Assembly: GCF_021026195.1 (NCBI RefSeq)
Contig: NZ_JAJNCT010000021.1
Span: 62,001-126,000 of the forward strand
Direction: 5' to 3'
DNA: 64,000 nt
Origin: Comamonas koreensis
GTDB taxonomy: Bacteria > Pseudomonadota > Gammaproteobacteria > Burkholderiales > Burkholderiaceae_C
The translations under genes and the position numbers were made by a program. Of this stretch, positions 42,247 to 50,660 are shown piece by piece; positions within the stretch are counted from its first letter, which is position 1, and every line of letters begins with the position of its first letter. The notes below the pieces were generated by a model. That model saw nothing but the letters and a program-made list of their open reading frames with translations. It did no database searches and was not told the origin of the DNA.

Positions 42247-43833
42247 ATGCGTGCCTTTGAAACCCCGGGCCGCCCGGTATCGGTGGCCAGCCAGGGCATG
42301 GTCGCCACCTCCAACCCGCAAGCTGCGCTGGCCGGGCTGGATGTGCTGCGCGCCGGTGGCAATGCCGTCGATGCAGCCGTCGCAGCGGCGGCCATGCTGG
42401 CAGTGGTGGAGCCCACGCAGACCGGTATTGGCGGCGACTGCTTTGCGCTGCTCAAACAACGCGGCTTGCCCCCCGTCGCCTTGAACGGTGCCGGCTGGGC
42501 GCCGCGTGCGCTGACGGCAGAGCGCCTGCGGGCCGAGGGCCTGCAGCAGATCGCCGCAGACAATGTGCATGCCGTCACCGTGCCCGGCGCCCTGCGTGCC
42601 TGGGAGCGGCTGGTGGCCGACCATGGCCGCTTGGCTTTTGGCGACCTGTTGCGCCCCGCCATCGCCGCTGCCGAGCAGGGCTACCGGGTGACCGAGCGGC
42701 TGGCGCGGGACTGGGCGCTGAGTGCAGCCAAGGTCTCGGCCTCCGCGCAAGCAAGCGCCATCTTTATGCCGGGTGGGCTGCCACCGCAGCTGGGCGACCT
42801 GCGCAGCAATCTGCCGCTAGCCGCCGCGCTGCGCGCCATTGCCGATCAGGGTGCCGATGTGTTTTACCAAGGCTGGATTGCGGAAGACATCGTCGCCAGC
42901 CTGCAGCGCGCCGGCAGTGCGATGGTGCTGGACGACCTGGCCGACTACCAGCCGGAGTATGTCGAGCCGCTGTCTACCACCTACCGGGGCTACCGCCTTT
43001 GGGAGTGCCCGCCCAGCGGCCAAGGCATTGTCGCGCTGCAGATGGCTGCGATGTTGGACCGGTTGAATTTGTCAGCCTGGGGCCCCTTGAGTGCCGAGCG
43101 TTTCCATCTGCAAGCAGAGGTTGCGCGCGTCGCCTATGCGCAGCGCGATGCCCAGCTTTGCGATCCGCGCTTTCATCGCTGCGATGCAGAGGACTGGCTG
43201 TCCCCACAGCGGGTGGCGCAATGGCTGGCGCAGATCGATCTGGACCGCCGCCAGCACGGCCTGCAGCCCACGCCCGCGCCCGAGCACAAAGACACCGTCT
43301 ATATCTCGGTCGTCGATGCCGATGGCATGGCGGTGTCCTTGATCAATTCGCTGTTCGACGACTTTGGCAGTGGCCGGGTCAGCGACCAAAGCGGCGTGCT
43401 GCTGCACAACCGGGGCTGCGGCTTTAGCCTGGAGGCCGGCCACCCCAACCAACTCGCCGGCAGAAAGCGGCCCATGCACACCATCATCCCAGCGCTGCTG
43501 ACCCAAGGAGGCGAGGCCGTCATGGCCTTTGGCGTCACCGGCGGGCATTTTCAGCCGGCCGGGCAGTTGCAGGTGCTCAGCAATATCGTGGACTACGGCA
43601 TGTCCATCCAGCAGGCGATTGACCACCCGCGCCTGTTGGCACGAGGGGATCAGTTCGAGATGGAGCGGACCGTCCCTGAGGCTCTGTGGGCCGGCTTGCG
43701 TGCCAAGGGCCACCTGCCTGTCGCTGCGGCGCACCCGCTGGGCACCTGCCATGCGATCTGGATCGACCAGGCACGCGGCGTATTGCTGGGCGGCTCGGAT
43801 GGCCGGCGTGATGGCTTGGCGCTGGGGTACTAA
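42247..43833 (+). CDS. Gamma-glutamyltransferase family protein
   Basis: The 528-residue protein is an Ntn hydrolase of the GGT family: VLRAGGNAVDAAVAAAAMLAVVEPTQTGIGGDCFAL, the autocleavage site HKDTVYISVVDADGMAVSLINSL with the catalytic Thr, and GHPNQLAGRKRPMHTIIPALL. No signal peptide is apparent, unlike secreted GGT, so it may act in the cytoplasm. GGT-like enzymes split gamma-glutamyl amides or related compounds. Linked to the ammonia-lyase, it may free an amino acid that the lyase breaks down (inference). Confidence 0.9.
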   Translation: MRAFETPGRPVSVASQGMVATSNPQAALAGLDVLRAGGNAVDAAVAAAAMLAVVEPTQTGIGGDCFALLKQRGLPPVALNGAGWAPRALTAERLRAEGLQQIAADNVHAVTVPGALRAWERLVADHGRLAFGDLLRPAIAAAEQGYRVTERLARDWALSAAKVSASAQASAIFMPGGLPPQLGDLRSNLPLAAALRAIADQGADVFYQGWIAEDIVASLQRAGSAMVLDDLADYQPEYVEPLSTTYRGYRLWECPPSGQGIVALQMAAMLDRLNLSAWGPLSAERFHLQAEVARVAYAQRDAQLCDPRFHRCDAEDWLSPQRVAQWLAQIDLDRRQHGLQPTPAPEHKDTVYISVVDADGMAVSLINSLFDDFGSGRVSDQSGVLLHNRGCGFSLEAGHPNQLAGRKRPMHTIIPALLTQGGEAVMAFGVTGGHFQPAGQLQVLSNIVDYGMSIQQAIDHPRLLARGDQFEMERTVPEALWAGLRAKGHLPVAAAHPLGTCHAIWIDQARGVLLGGSDGRRDGLALGY

Positions 43834-43839
43834 AACCGG

Positions 43840-44217
43840 CTACCAACTATCCTGGGCCGGCGTGCCCTGGTGGTAGCGCAGCTGCCAAACGCCATCTGTC
43901 AGCAACCAGATCGACGAGCGCAAGGTGTGCTTGCTGCGAGTGCCTTGCGCATCACACTGGGCGCTGCGGTAGGTCAGCAGCGCCACGCCGGGTGCCAGCG
44001 CGCTGGCGGCATAGCCGTCCGCCACGATCTCGGCAGCGGTCGATTCGGCGCGCAGCGCCTCCACCACCACATCTCGCGTATAGCGCTGGCCGGATCGGCC
44101 CGTCTCCTCAAAGGCCGGGTGCAGCAATTGCGACACGCGCTCGGGCTGGTGGCGGATATCAGGAAGGTGGAGCTGGGCTTCCAGTTGGGAAAGCTGCTGG
44201 GTCAGGGTGGGGTCCAT
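43840..44217 (-). CDS. SnoaL/DUF4440-like (NTF2 fold) protein
   Basis: The 125-residue protein fits a DUF4440/NTF2-like domain: QLEAQLHLPDIRHQPERVSQLLHPAFEETGRSGQRYTRDVVVEAL, then strands ALAPGVALLTYRSAQ and HTLRSSIWLLTDGVWQLRYHQGTPA. There is no signal peptide and no known catalytic residue set. It stands convergent to the GGT gene and 57 bases past the DipZ stop, so it may end that transcript. Function unknown. Confidence 0.78.
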   Translation of the reverse strand: MDPTLTQQLSQLEAQLHLPDIRHQPERVSQLLHPAFEETGRSGQRYTRDVVVEALRAESTAAEIVADGYAASALAPGVALLTYRSAQCDAQGTRSKHTLRSSIWLLTDGVWQLRYHQGTPAQDSW

Positions 44218-44274
44218 GATGGGGGTGTGCTGGGTGAAGGCTCAGATCTTAGTAGGCGCGCAACGCAAAGCCGC

Positions 44275-46029
44275 CTAGCCAAACGTAAACGCATAGCCCC
44301 GTGCACCCGCATCCAGAAACTCGATCTCCACCGTGCGCTGCTTCACCGGGCCCTGCTGGCGCACCAGCTGGTAGAGCCGCGTGGCATCGACCTGGCCGTA
44401 GCCCTGGGCATCGACATCGCTGCCGTGGTGGATGCCAGGGGACTGGCCGTCGATGGTCAGGCGAAAGCGCAGCGGGCTGGCACCGGCGGCGCCCAGCACC
44501 AGGTTCGCATCGCGGGCCTCAAAGCGCAGGGCCAGGCGGCCGCCGGCGCTATTGGCTTGTACCCACTCGGGCTTCAAGGTCCAGTTGCCCTGCAAGGTCC
44601 AGGTGTTGAGGCGCAGCGCCGCTGGCTGGTAGTCCGTCGGCTTGTCGGGGGCGGGGCGACCTGCCAGGCGCAGGCTGCCGCCCTTGTCGTAGCCCAGGTA
44701 GAGCTCGGGGCTGCGCAGGCTGGCGGTGTCGGCGGCCATGCCCAAGCCCTGGGTGTCGGGGACGGTGTTTGCAGTAGACGCAGCTGCCGTTGCCGCCGAG
44801 GGCACCTGGGCTTCGCGCAGCAGCTCGTTCAGCGCGCGCTCGGTCGCCGCATAGCCGCCTTCGCCAAACTGGTGGTGGCGCACCCGCCCTTGCGCGTCGA
44901 CCAGGTAGAGGGCCGGCCAGTACTGGTTGTTGAAGGCGCGCCAGATGCGAAACCCGTTGTCCTGCACGACGGGGTAGCTGATCTTGAGCTGCTGCAGGGC
45001 CTTCTCGACATTGCTGCGGTCCTTCTCGAAGGCAAATTCAGGCGCATGCACCCCCACCACCACCAGGCCGCGATCGGCATACTTTTGCGCCCAGGCATTG
45101 ACATAGGGCAGGGTGCGCAGGCAATTGACGCAGGAGTAGGTCCAAAAATTGACCAGCACCACCTTGCCGCGCAGTGCGGGGATGGACTGAGGCGCAGCAT
45201 TCAGCCATTGCGTGCCGCCGTCCAGGCTGGGGCGGGTCGATTCCACCGGCAGGGGGCTGGTGTAAGGGGCGCCTGGGTTATTGCCCGCCAACTCGGCAGC
45301 TTGGGCGGAGGGCATCGCCGCTTCCAGCAGGCTGCTTTCCAGCCCATTGCTGCCCAAACCGCTCAATGCGCCCGATTGTGCAAGCAGGCGGCTGTCCAGC
45401 CCGGTGGCCACGGCCAGCACGGCAGCCAGCATCGCGGCGCCTGCAACACGCCGGCCGCGCTCGCCCGGCAGCCAATGGGCCCGCAGCCGCGCCAGTGTGC
45501 CGGCGCTGATGCGCATGGCCGCCCACAGGGCCAAGCCGGCACCGGCCGCATAGCACAGCAGCAGCAGGCTGGTGGTGGTGCCGGGCCCTGCCAATGCGGC
45601 ACCCGACAGCAGCAGGCCCAGTACCGGGCCGGCGCAGGGCGACCAGATCAGACCGGTGGCCGCGCCCAGCAGCGCGGAATGCAGCCAGCGCTGCTGAGGT
45701 TGTTGGGTCGCCAGCTTTTCTCCGATCTGCACCAGCGGCCGGCTCCACCAGGCGGCCAGGCGGGGGAACAGCAGGGACGCAGCAAACACGCCCAATCCCA
45801 GCAGCGCCAGGCTCCGGCCCCACTGGCTCAGCTGCACCGCCCAGGTGCCGGCAGCGGCGGCCAGCGATGCGGCTGCGGCAAAGGCCAGCGCCATGCCGAT
45901 CAAGAGTGGCAGGCTGCCGTGGCGGCTGGGTTGGCCCTGGCGTGCAAAGACAAAGGGCAGAACGGGCAGGATGCAGGGGCTCAGCACGCTGAGCACCCCG
46001 GCGGCAAAGGCAACAAGGTACAAGGCCAT
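44275..46029 (-). CDS. DipZ-like fusion: CcdA/DsbD-type membrane protein with TlpA thioredoxin domain
   Basis: The 584-residue protein has an N-terminal CcdA-like membrane part of six to seven helices with Cys in LSPCILPVLPFVF and IWSPCAGPVLGL (the electron-carrying Cys pair). A periplasmic thioredoxin domain follows, with active site NFWTYSCVNCLRTLPYVNAW (Cys-Val-Asn-Cys), and then a C-terminal beta-sandwich with WTLKPEW. It carries reducing power from the cytoplasm to periplasmic targets. The gene follows the Tat-exported hydrolase by 33 bases; both probably share the promoter with the tandem motif at 47232. Confidence 0.92.
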   Translation of the reverse strand: MALYLVAFAAGVLSVLSPCILPVLPFVFARQGQPSRHGSLPLLIGMALAFAAAASLAAAAGTWAVQLSQWGRSLALLGLGVFAASLLFPRLAAWWSRPLVQIGEKLATQQPQQRWLHSALLGAATGLIWSPCAGPVLGLLLSGAALAGPGTTTSLLLLCYAAGAGLALWAAMRISAGTLARLRAHWLPGERGRRVAGAAMLAAVLAVATGLDSRLLAQSGALSGLGSNGLESSLLEAAMPSAQAAELAGNNPGAPYTSPLPVESTRPSLDGGTQWLNAAPQSIPALRGKVVLVNFWTYSCVNCLRTLPYVNAWAQKYADRGLVVVGVHAPEFAFEKDRSNVEKALQQLKISYPVVQDNGFRIWRAFNNQYWPALYLVDAQGRVRHHQFGEGGYAATERALNELLREAQVPSAATAAASTANTVPDTQGLGMAADTASLRSPELYLGYDKGGSLRLAGRPAPDKPTDYQPAALRLNTWTLQGNWTLKPEWVQANSAGGRLALRFEARDANLVLGAAGASPLRFRLTIDGQSPGIHHGSDVDAQGYGQVDATRLYQLVRQQGPVKQRTVEIEFLDAGARGYAFTFG

Positions 46030-46062
46030 GGCAGCTCCTTTAGTGGCTGGTTAAGGGCGGGC

Positions 46063-47085
46063 TTATATGCGGGTGACGTCGATGACGGCCTGGGCAAAGG
46101 CGGCGGGCGCCTCTTGGGGCAGGTTGTGGCCAATGCCGCCTTCCAGGTTGCGGTGCTGGTAGGGGCCGCTGAACTTGGCGGCATAGGCAGCAGGCGCGGG
46201 GTGCGGCGCGCCATTGGCATCGCCCTCCATCGTGATGCTGGGCACGGCAATGCGGGGCGCGCTGGCCAGCCGGGCCTCCAGCGCATCAAAGCGCGATTCG
46301 CCTTGTGCCAGTGCTATGCGCCAGCGATAGTTGTGCACCACGATGGCGACATGGTCGGGGTTGTCAAATGCCTGGGCGCTGCGCTGGTAGGTGGCATCGT
46401 CAAACTGCCATTGGGGCGAGGCCTGCTGCCAGATAAAGCGGTTGAAGGCGGCGGGGTTGGCGGCATAGCCGTCGCGGCCCCGGTCGGTGGCCAGGTAGGA
46501 CTGGTACCACCAGGCATATTCGGCCGCAGGCGCCTGGGGCTTGGCATTGGCCTGGGGGTTGCCGATCAGGTAGCCGCTCACGGACACCAGGCCGCTGACC
46601 CGCTCGGGCCAGATCGCCGCCATGATGCAGGCGGTGCGCGCGCCCCAGTCAAAGGCGCCCAGCACGGCTTGGCGCACGCCCAGCGCATCCATCAGCGCAA
46701 TGATGTCCTGCGCAACCGCGCCTTGCTGGCCGTTGCGTGCTGTGCTGGCCGACAGAAAACGCGTGCCGCCGTAACCGCGCAAGTAGGGCACGATGACGCG
46801 GTAGCCCGCTGCCGCCAGGCGCGGCGCCACATCGACAAAGGCATGGATGTCATAAGGCCAGCCGTGCAGCAGGATGGCGACGGGGCCGTTGGCGGGGCCC
46901 GCTTCGGCGTATTCCACCCGCAGGTCGCCGGCATCGATCTGCTTGAGCGGGCCAAAGCTGGTGGCGCCTGCCGGGCTGGCGGCGCGCGCGCTGCTGGCCA
47001 GCAAGCTGCCCATGGGTGCCAGGGCCAGGCCCAGGGCGGCATGGCCCAAGAAGCTGCGGCGGGAGGAGGTGGTGATCGGGTTCAT
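46063..47085 (-). CDS. Tat-exported alpha/beta hydrolase, epoxide hydrolase-like
   Basis: The 340-residue protein begins with a clear Tat signal (TSSRRSFLGHAALGLALAPMG..ARA). The mature enzyme has LLHGWPYDIHAF (oxyanion hole), GAFDWGARTACIMA with an Asp nucleophile as in epoxide hydrolases and dehalogenases, and a catalytic His in GGIGHNLPQEAP. It probably hydrolyses an epoxide, halide or ester in the periplasm. Start at 47085; the ATG at 47220 would precede an unlikely leader. The gene lies with dipZ downstream and the tandem motif 147 bases upstream. Confidence 0.88.
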   Translation of the reverse strand: MNPITTSSRRSFLGHAALGLALAPMGSLLASSARAASPAGATSFGPLKQIDAGDLRVEYAEAGPANGPVAILLHGWPYDIHAFVDVAPRLAAAGYRVIVPYLRGYGGTRFLSASTARNGQQGAVAQDIIALMDALGVRQAVLGAFDWGARTACIMAAIWPERVSGLVSVSGYLIGNPQANAKPQAPAAEYAWWYQSYLATDRGRDGYAANPAAFNRFIWQQASPQWQFDDATYQRSAQAFDNPDHVAIVVHNYRWRIALAQGESRFDALEARLASAPRIAVPSITMEGDANGAPHPAPAAYAAKFSGPYQHRNLEGGIGHNLPQEAPAAFAQAVIDVTRI

Positions 47086-47231
47086 GGAGGGCCTTTGCTG
47101 GGTGAAGGTGGTTGGGGTGCTCAGTGCCGAAACTTGTTTGTCTTGGCTGTTAGCTAGTAGACCGCTGCCATGTATGTGGCATGTGTCATGCGTGCCCCCA
47201 AATGCATGGCCGTGTAGCACGTGGCGTGGGC

Positions 47232-47251
47232 AGATACACAGCTATACAAAG
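47232..47251 (-). promoter_or_regulatory. Tandem 10-bp motif ahead of hydrolase-dipZ
   Basis: Plus-strand reading AGATACACAG CTATACAAAG is two 10-bp units sharing the TACA core; the second unit is nearly the same as at 50141-50150 (CTATACAAAA). Read on the minus strand it is TTTGTATAG followed by TGTGTAT. Tandem 10-bp units are the usual binding form of OmpR-family regulators, and one is encoded at 47464. Confidence 0.5.
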
Positions 47252-47276
47252 CCGTGATGGCCGACCCCGAAAACGC

Positions 47277-47301
47277 CACCGCCACCTGAAAGGTGGCGGT
47301 G
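47277..47301 (-). terminator. Probable terminator after response-regulator transcript
   Basis: CACCGCCACCT-gaa-AGGTGGCGGTG is an 11-bp hairpin about 30 bases past the small lipoprotein-like frame. On the minus strand GCGTTTT follows, a weak T-run. Confidence 0.6.
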
Positions 47302-47330
47302 TGGGGTGTGATGGGGGCTGCTTGGCGGTC

Positions 47331-47471
47331 TTAAGCGCGGGGCCCGCGCTTGCGCAGCGGCGTACTGCTGCTGGCCAAGGGGCAGGGCCTGCCTGCGGGC
47401 GAGGCGATCTCAGCGGCGGCGCAGCCCAGCAAGAACATGCAGGCATACAGCCATTTGCGAACACTAAACAT
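47331..47471 (-). CDS. Small lipoprotein-like protein (46 aa) overlapping response regulator
   Basis: A 46-codon frame starts at ATG 47471-47469, overlapping the response-regulator stop (ATGTTTAG). It begins MFSVRKWLYACMFLLGCAAAE, a short signal with a lipobox-like LLGC, then a Pro/Arg-rich tail. It is placed in the same transcript and just before a terminator, which favours it being real. It is too short for certainty. A role as a small envelope signal of the two-component system is speculation. Confidence 0.45.
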   Translation of the reverse strand: MFSVRKWLYACMFLLGCAAAEIASPAGRPCPLASSSTPLRKRGPRA

Positions 47472-48213
47472 CCTGGGCCTCTACCTGGCTGGCAAACACA
47501 TAGCCTTCGCTGCGCACCGTCTTGATATAGCGCGGCTCGCGGGCATCGTCGTTCAGGCATTTGCGCAGGCGGCTGATCATCAGGTCGATCGAGCGCTCAA
47601 ACAGCTCGGCCTCGCGCCCCTGGGTGATGGACAGGATCTGGTCGCGGCTGAGCACCTTTTGCGGGTGGTCCACCAGCACGCGCAGCAGCCGGTATTCGGC
47701 GCCGCTCAGCGACACCATCACGCCATCGTGGTCCAGCAGCACGCGCTCGACGGTATCGAGCCGCCAGTCGCCAAAGGCCAGAAAGCGCGCCTCCTCGCTG
47801 CTGCGCATATTGGGCGGCAGCATGCGGGTGCGCCGCAGTACCGATTTGATGCGTGCCAGCAGCTCGCGCGCGGCAAAGGGCTTGGGCATGTAGTCATCGG
47901 CGCCCATCTCCAGCCCCAGCACCCGGTCGGTCTCATCGCCGCGTGCCGTCAGCATGATGATGGGCGTGGTCTTGAACTTGCCGGCGCGCAGGTCGCGGCA
48001 CAGGGTCAGCCCGTCTTCTCCGGGCAGCATCAGATCCAGGATGACCAGGTCGAACGGGCCGGCGGTCTCCAGCAGCTGCCGCATATGCCGGCCCGTGGGT
48101 GCGGTGGTCACACGCAGGCCATTTTTTTGCAGGTAGGCGCTGACCAGGTCGCGGATATCCCGGTCGTCATCCACCAAAAGGATGTGGTCGCTGGCAGGGG
48201 AGGTGCTTGTCAT
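47464..48213 (-). CDS. OmpR-family response regulator
   Basis: The 249-residue protein has a receiver domain with ILLVDDDRDIRDLV, the phospho-acceptor Asp in LVILDLMLPGEDG, MLTARGDETDRVLG and a Lys in YMPKPFAARELLAR. The C-terminal winged helix has LSGAEYRLLRVLVDHPQKVLSRDQIL and RSIDLMISRLRKCLNDD, RYIKTVRSEGYVF. It is phosphorylated by the kinase encoded 40 bases upstream. It probably binds the tandem 10-bp motifs seen at 47232 and 50131 (inference). Confidence 0.94.
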   Translation of the reverse strand: MTSTSPASDHILLVDDDRDIRDLVSAYLQKNGLRVTTAPTGRHMRQLLETAGPFDLVILDLMLPGEDGLTLCRDLRAGKFKTTPIIMLTARGDETDRVLGLEMGADDYMPKPFAARELLARIKSVLRRTRMLPPNMRSSEEARFLAFGDWRLDTVERVLLDHDGVMVSLSGAEYRLLRVLVDHPQKVLSRDQILSITQGREAELFERSIDLMISRLRKCLNDDAREPRYIKTVRSEGYVFASQVEAQDV

Positions 48214-48253
48214 GGCAGAAGGTTGGGGTGGTGTCAGTGGGTGGCAGTGGGTT

Positions 48254-49567
48254 TCAGCGGGTGGCCGGCAACTGCAGGCTGGCGCGCAGGCCGCCTTCGG
48301 GGCGGTTGTGCAGGCTCAAGGTGCCGCCCAGCGACAGGCTCAGCTGGTGGGCAATGGCCAGGCCCAGGCCGGAGCCGCCGGTGTCGCGGTTGCGGGAGGC
48401 CTCGACCCGGTAGAAGGGCTGCAGCACGGCTGCAAGCTGCTCCTCGGGGATGCCAGGACCGGCATCGCAGACATCGATGCACAGATGGCCGGCTTGCAGG
48501 CGCAGATGCACATCGGCGCGCTGGCCGTATTTCAAGGCGTTGTCGATCAGGTTGCCCAGAATGCGGCGCAGCGCATTGGGGCGGGTGCGGATGGGCTGGC
48601 CTGCAGCGCCGTCCATCGTCACCGGGCTGCCGGTGTCGGCATAGTCATTGACGATGCTGCGCAGCAGCGCATCCATGTCCAGGCGCCGCACTTTTTCGTC
48701 GGAGCCCTGCAGGGTCTTGGCATAGTTCAGGCCTTCCTGCACCAGGCTGCGCATGGCCTCCAGGTCCTGGCGAAACTTGTCGGCATCGGGCATGTCGTCC
48801 ATCAGGTCCACCCGCAGACGCATGCGGGTGATAGGGGTCTGCAGATCGTGCGAGATAGCGGCGAGGATTTGCATGCGCTCGTTCAGGTAGCCGGCCATGC
48901 GCCGCTGCATGGCGTTGAAGGCGCGTGCGGCGCGCACCACCTCGGCGGGGCCGGCCTCGGCCACCACGGTGGGCTGCAGGTCGGGGCCCAGCTGGTCGGC
49001 CGCGGTGGCCAGCCTCTCCAAAGGCCGGGTGACCAGGCGCACCGCCAGCCAGGCAAGGCCTGCCAGCACCAGCAACTGGCCCAGCAGCAGCCAGGTGACC
49101 CAGCCCGATACCGGCATCGGCACGCGGCGCGCCACGATGTACAGCGGTGCGCCGTCGCTCAGCCGCAGCTGGATGCGCACGGCATCGGGCCGGTCGCCCA
49201 GCTGGCCCATCGCCAGCACCGGAAAGGGCTGCAAGGCATCGGCCACCACCTGCGCAAAGCGGGCCAGCGCCGGGTCGGTGGGCGCGGCGTTGCTGACCGC
49301 ACCCTCCAAAGAAAAACTGTAGTTGGGCCGTTCGAGCTTGGGGAACCAATCCTGGCGCTCGTTGGCCGGCAGCCGGTCGATCAGCGCGACCGAGCTGGCG
49401 ATATCGCGCTCGACCCCGCTGATCATCAGCCGCATCAGCGCCTGCTCACGTTCATGGCGAATGGCCATATAGGTGAGCAGCTGCGCCACCCCCATGCCCA
49501 GCACCACCAGCAAGGCGACGCGCGCCAGCAGGGTGGAAGGGACAAGCCGTTGAAGAATGCTGCGCAT
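48254..49567 (-). CDS. EnvZ-like sensor histidine kinase
   Basis: The 437-residue protein has an N-terminal membrane helix (TLLARVALLVVLGMGVAQLLTYMA), a periplasmic domain of about 115 residues, a second helix, a HAMP region (RLVTRPLERLATAADQLG), HisKA with AISHDLQTPITRMRLRVDLMDD (phospho-His), and HATPase_c with ILGNLIDNALKYGQ, DAGPGIPEEQ and GGSGLGLAIAHQL. The start could be ATG 49567 or an upstream TTG at 49576. It lies 33 bases after the ohr stop, so ohr, kinase and regulator form one transcript. The signal may be an organic peroxide or a related electrophile (inference). Confidence 0.94.
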   Translation of the reverse strand: MRSILQRLVPSTLLARVALLVVLGMGVAQLLTYMAIRHEREQALMRLMISGVERDIASSVALIDRLPANERQDWFPKLERPNYSFSLEGAVSNAAPTDPALARFAQVVADALQPFPVLAMGQLGDRPDAVRIQLRLSDGAPLYIVARRVPMPVSGWVTWLLLGQLLVLAGLAWLAVRLVTRPLERLATAADQLGPDLQPTVVAEAGPAEVVRAARAFNAMQRRMAGYLNERMQILAAISHDLQTPITRMRLRVDLMDDMPDADKFRQDLEAMRSLVQEGLNYAKTLQGSDEKVRRLDMDALLRSIVNDYADTGSPVTMDGAAGQPIRTRPNALRRILGNLIDNALKYGQRADVHLRLQAGHLCIDVCDAGPGIPEEQLAAVLQPFYRVEASRNRDTGGSGLGLAIAHQLSLSLGGTLSLHNRPEGGLRASLQLPATR

Positions 49568-49600
49568 GGAGGTCAAGCCGGATGGGGAGCGAAAGGGCGA

Positions 49601-50020
49601 TCAGGCCACGGAAAGATCGACCTGGATATTGCCGCGTGTCGCCTTGGAGTACGGGCAGATCTGGTGCGCCGCCTGCACCACGGCCAGCGCCTGGTCATGC
49701 GCCACGCCCTGCACACTGACGTTGAGCCGCGCCGCCAATGCAAAGCCCTCGGCGTTTTGCACCAGGTCCACCTCGGCATCGACCGCCAGGTCAGCCGGCA
49801 GCTTGACGCCCAGCGGCTGCGCCGCGCGTGCCATCGCGCCCATAAAGCAGGCCGACCAGCCCGCCGCAAACAGCTGCTCGGGGTTGGTGCCCGTGCCTGC
49901 CGTGCCAAACTGGGTCAGGCGAATATCCAGATGCCCGTCATCGCTGCGCGATGCGCCGGAGCGGCCGCCAGTGGTCGTCGTGCGGCCGGTGTAGAGAACC
50001 TTGTCTTGTGCTGCGCTCAT
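49601..50020 (-). CDS. ohr: Organic hydroperoxide resistance protein, Ohr/OsmC family
   Basis: The 139-residue protein has Ohr landmarks: KVLYTGRTTTTGGRSGASRSDDG, GTNPEQLFAAGWSACFMGAM with the peroxidatic Cys, and VVQAAHQICPYSKATRGNI with the resolving Cys. It reduces organic peroxides using lipoyl-type thiols. The start at 50020 follows AAAGGA. No OhrR (MarR) gene is adjacent; instead a two-component system follows on the same transcript and a tandem motif lies upstream at 50131, an uncommon control for ohr. Confidence 0.92.
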   Translation of the reverse strand: MSAAQDKVLYTGRTTTTGGRSGASRSDDGHLDIRLTQFGTAGTGTNPEQLFAAGWSACFMGAMARAAQPLGVKLPADLAVDAEVDLVQNAEGFALAARLNVSVQGVAHDQALAVVQAAHQICPYSKATRGNIQVDLSVA

Positions 50021-50130
50021 GGTCAAATCCTTTGGGAGGTGTTGTTTTGTCAAACTGACGGAGCGATTGTTCAAGCCCGTGGCGCTTTGGCAAAGGGGTT
50101 TTCTGACCGAATGTAGCGCTGGGAGAGGCA

Positions 50131-50150
50131 GTGTACAAAACTATACAAAA
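50131..50150 (-). promoter_or_regulatory. Tandem 10-bp motif ahead of ohr-kinase-regulator
   Basis: GTGTACAAAA CTATACAAAA is an exact tandem of 10-bp units (minus strand TTTTGTATAG TTTTGTACAC), 111 bases before the ohr start. A near match occurs at 47232-47251, before the hydrolase-dipZ transcript. Confidence 0.55.
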
Positions 50151-50265
50151 GTGTTGGGTGTCGAGATTGGCAGGCTGCTAGGCTGGGTGCCCCATGACAG
50201 GAAATCGCGGAGAAATAAAGTGGCGTGGCCTTGGCGATGGTCCTGAAGAGGCTTAGGAGTTAGCG

Positions 50266-50571
50266 ATGACGAATCCACTTAACACAGCGCAGCTGCCGAA
50301 CTTTGACATGGCAGAGCATTTGAAAACGGATGAAGAGGTGGCCGCCTATTTGACCTTGGTGATGGAGGAAGAAGATCCTTCCGAGCTTGCGCATGCCCTG
50401 GGTGCGATTGCGCGCGCGCGTGGCATGGGCGACATAGCAAGTGCCAGCGGCCTGACCCGAGAGGCGCTGTACAAGGCGCTGCGTCCGGGCAGCCATCCGC
50501 GCTTTGAAACCATTTGGCGTGTGTGTGCAGCGCTCGGTGTTCGCCTGGTTGCGCAGCCGATCAATCCCTAG
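50266..50571 (+). CDS. HigA-like addiction module antidote protein
   Basis: The 101-residue protein matches the HigA/COG3636 antidote group: FDMAEHLKTDEEVAAYLTLVMEEEDPSELAHALGAIARARGMGDIA, then an HTH of LTREALYKALRPGSHPRFETIWRVCAALGVRL. Normally a RelE/HigB-like toxin gene lies directly upstream. Here 50151-50265 contains no such gene, only a short frame ending GLGDGPEEA at 50248, so the antidote is orphan. A GGAG site precedes the ATG at 50266. Confidence 0.85.
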   Translation: MTNPLNTAQLPNFDMAEHLKTDEEVAAYLTLVMEEEDPSELAHALGAIARARGMGDIASASGLTREALYKALRPGSHPRFETIWRVCAALGVRLVAQPINP

Positions 50572-50660
50572 AATTTGCCTAACCATTTGGGAGTGGCCGG
50601 AAGGCGCTGGACCTCACGAATCTCAAATGTCACACCGGGTATGACGCAACTGATCGATCT

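Noticed and set aside
43870-47157. Very long open frame of 1095 codons on the plus strand
   Set aside because: It lies antisense to the DUF4440, dipZ and hydrolase genes, has Gln/Gly/Arg-rich composition and no domain; it is a mirror frame caused by high GC.
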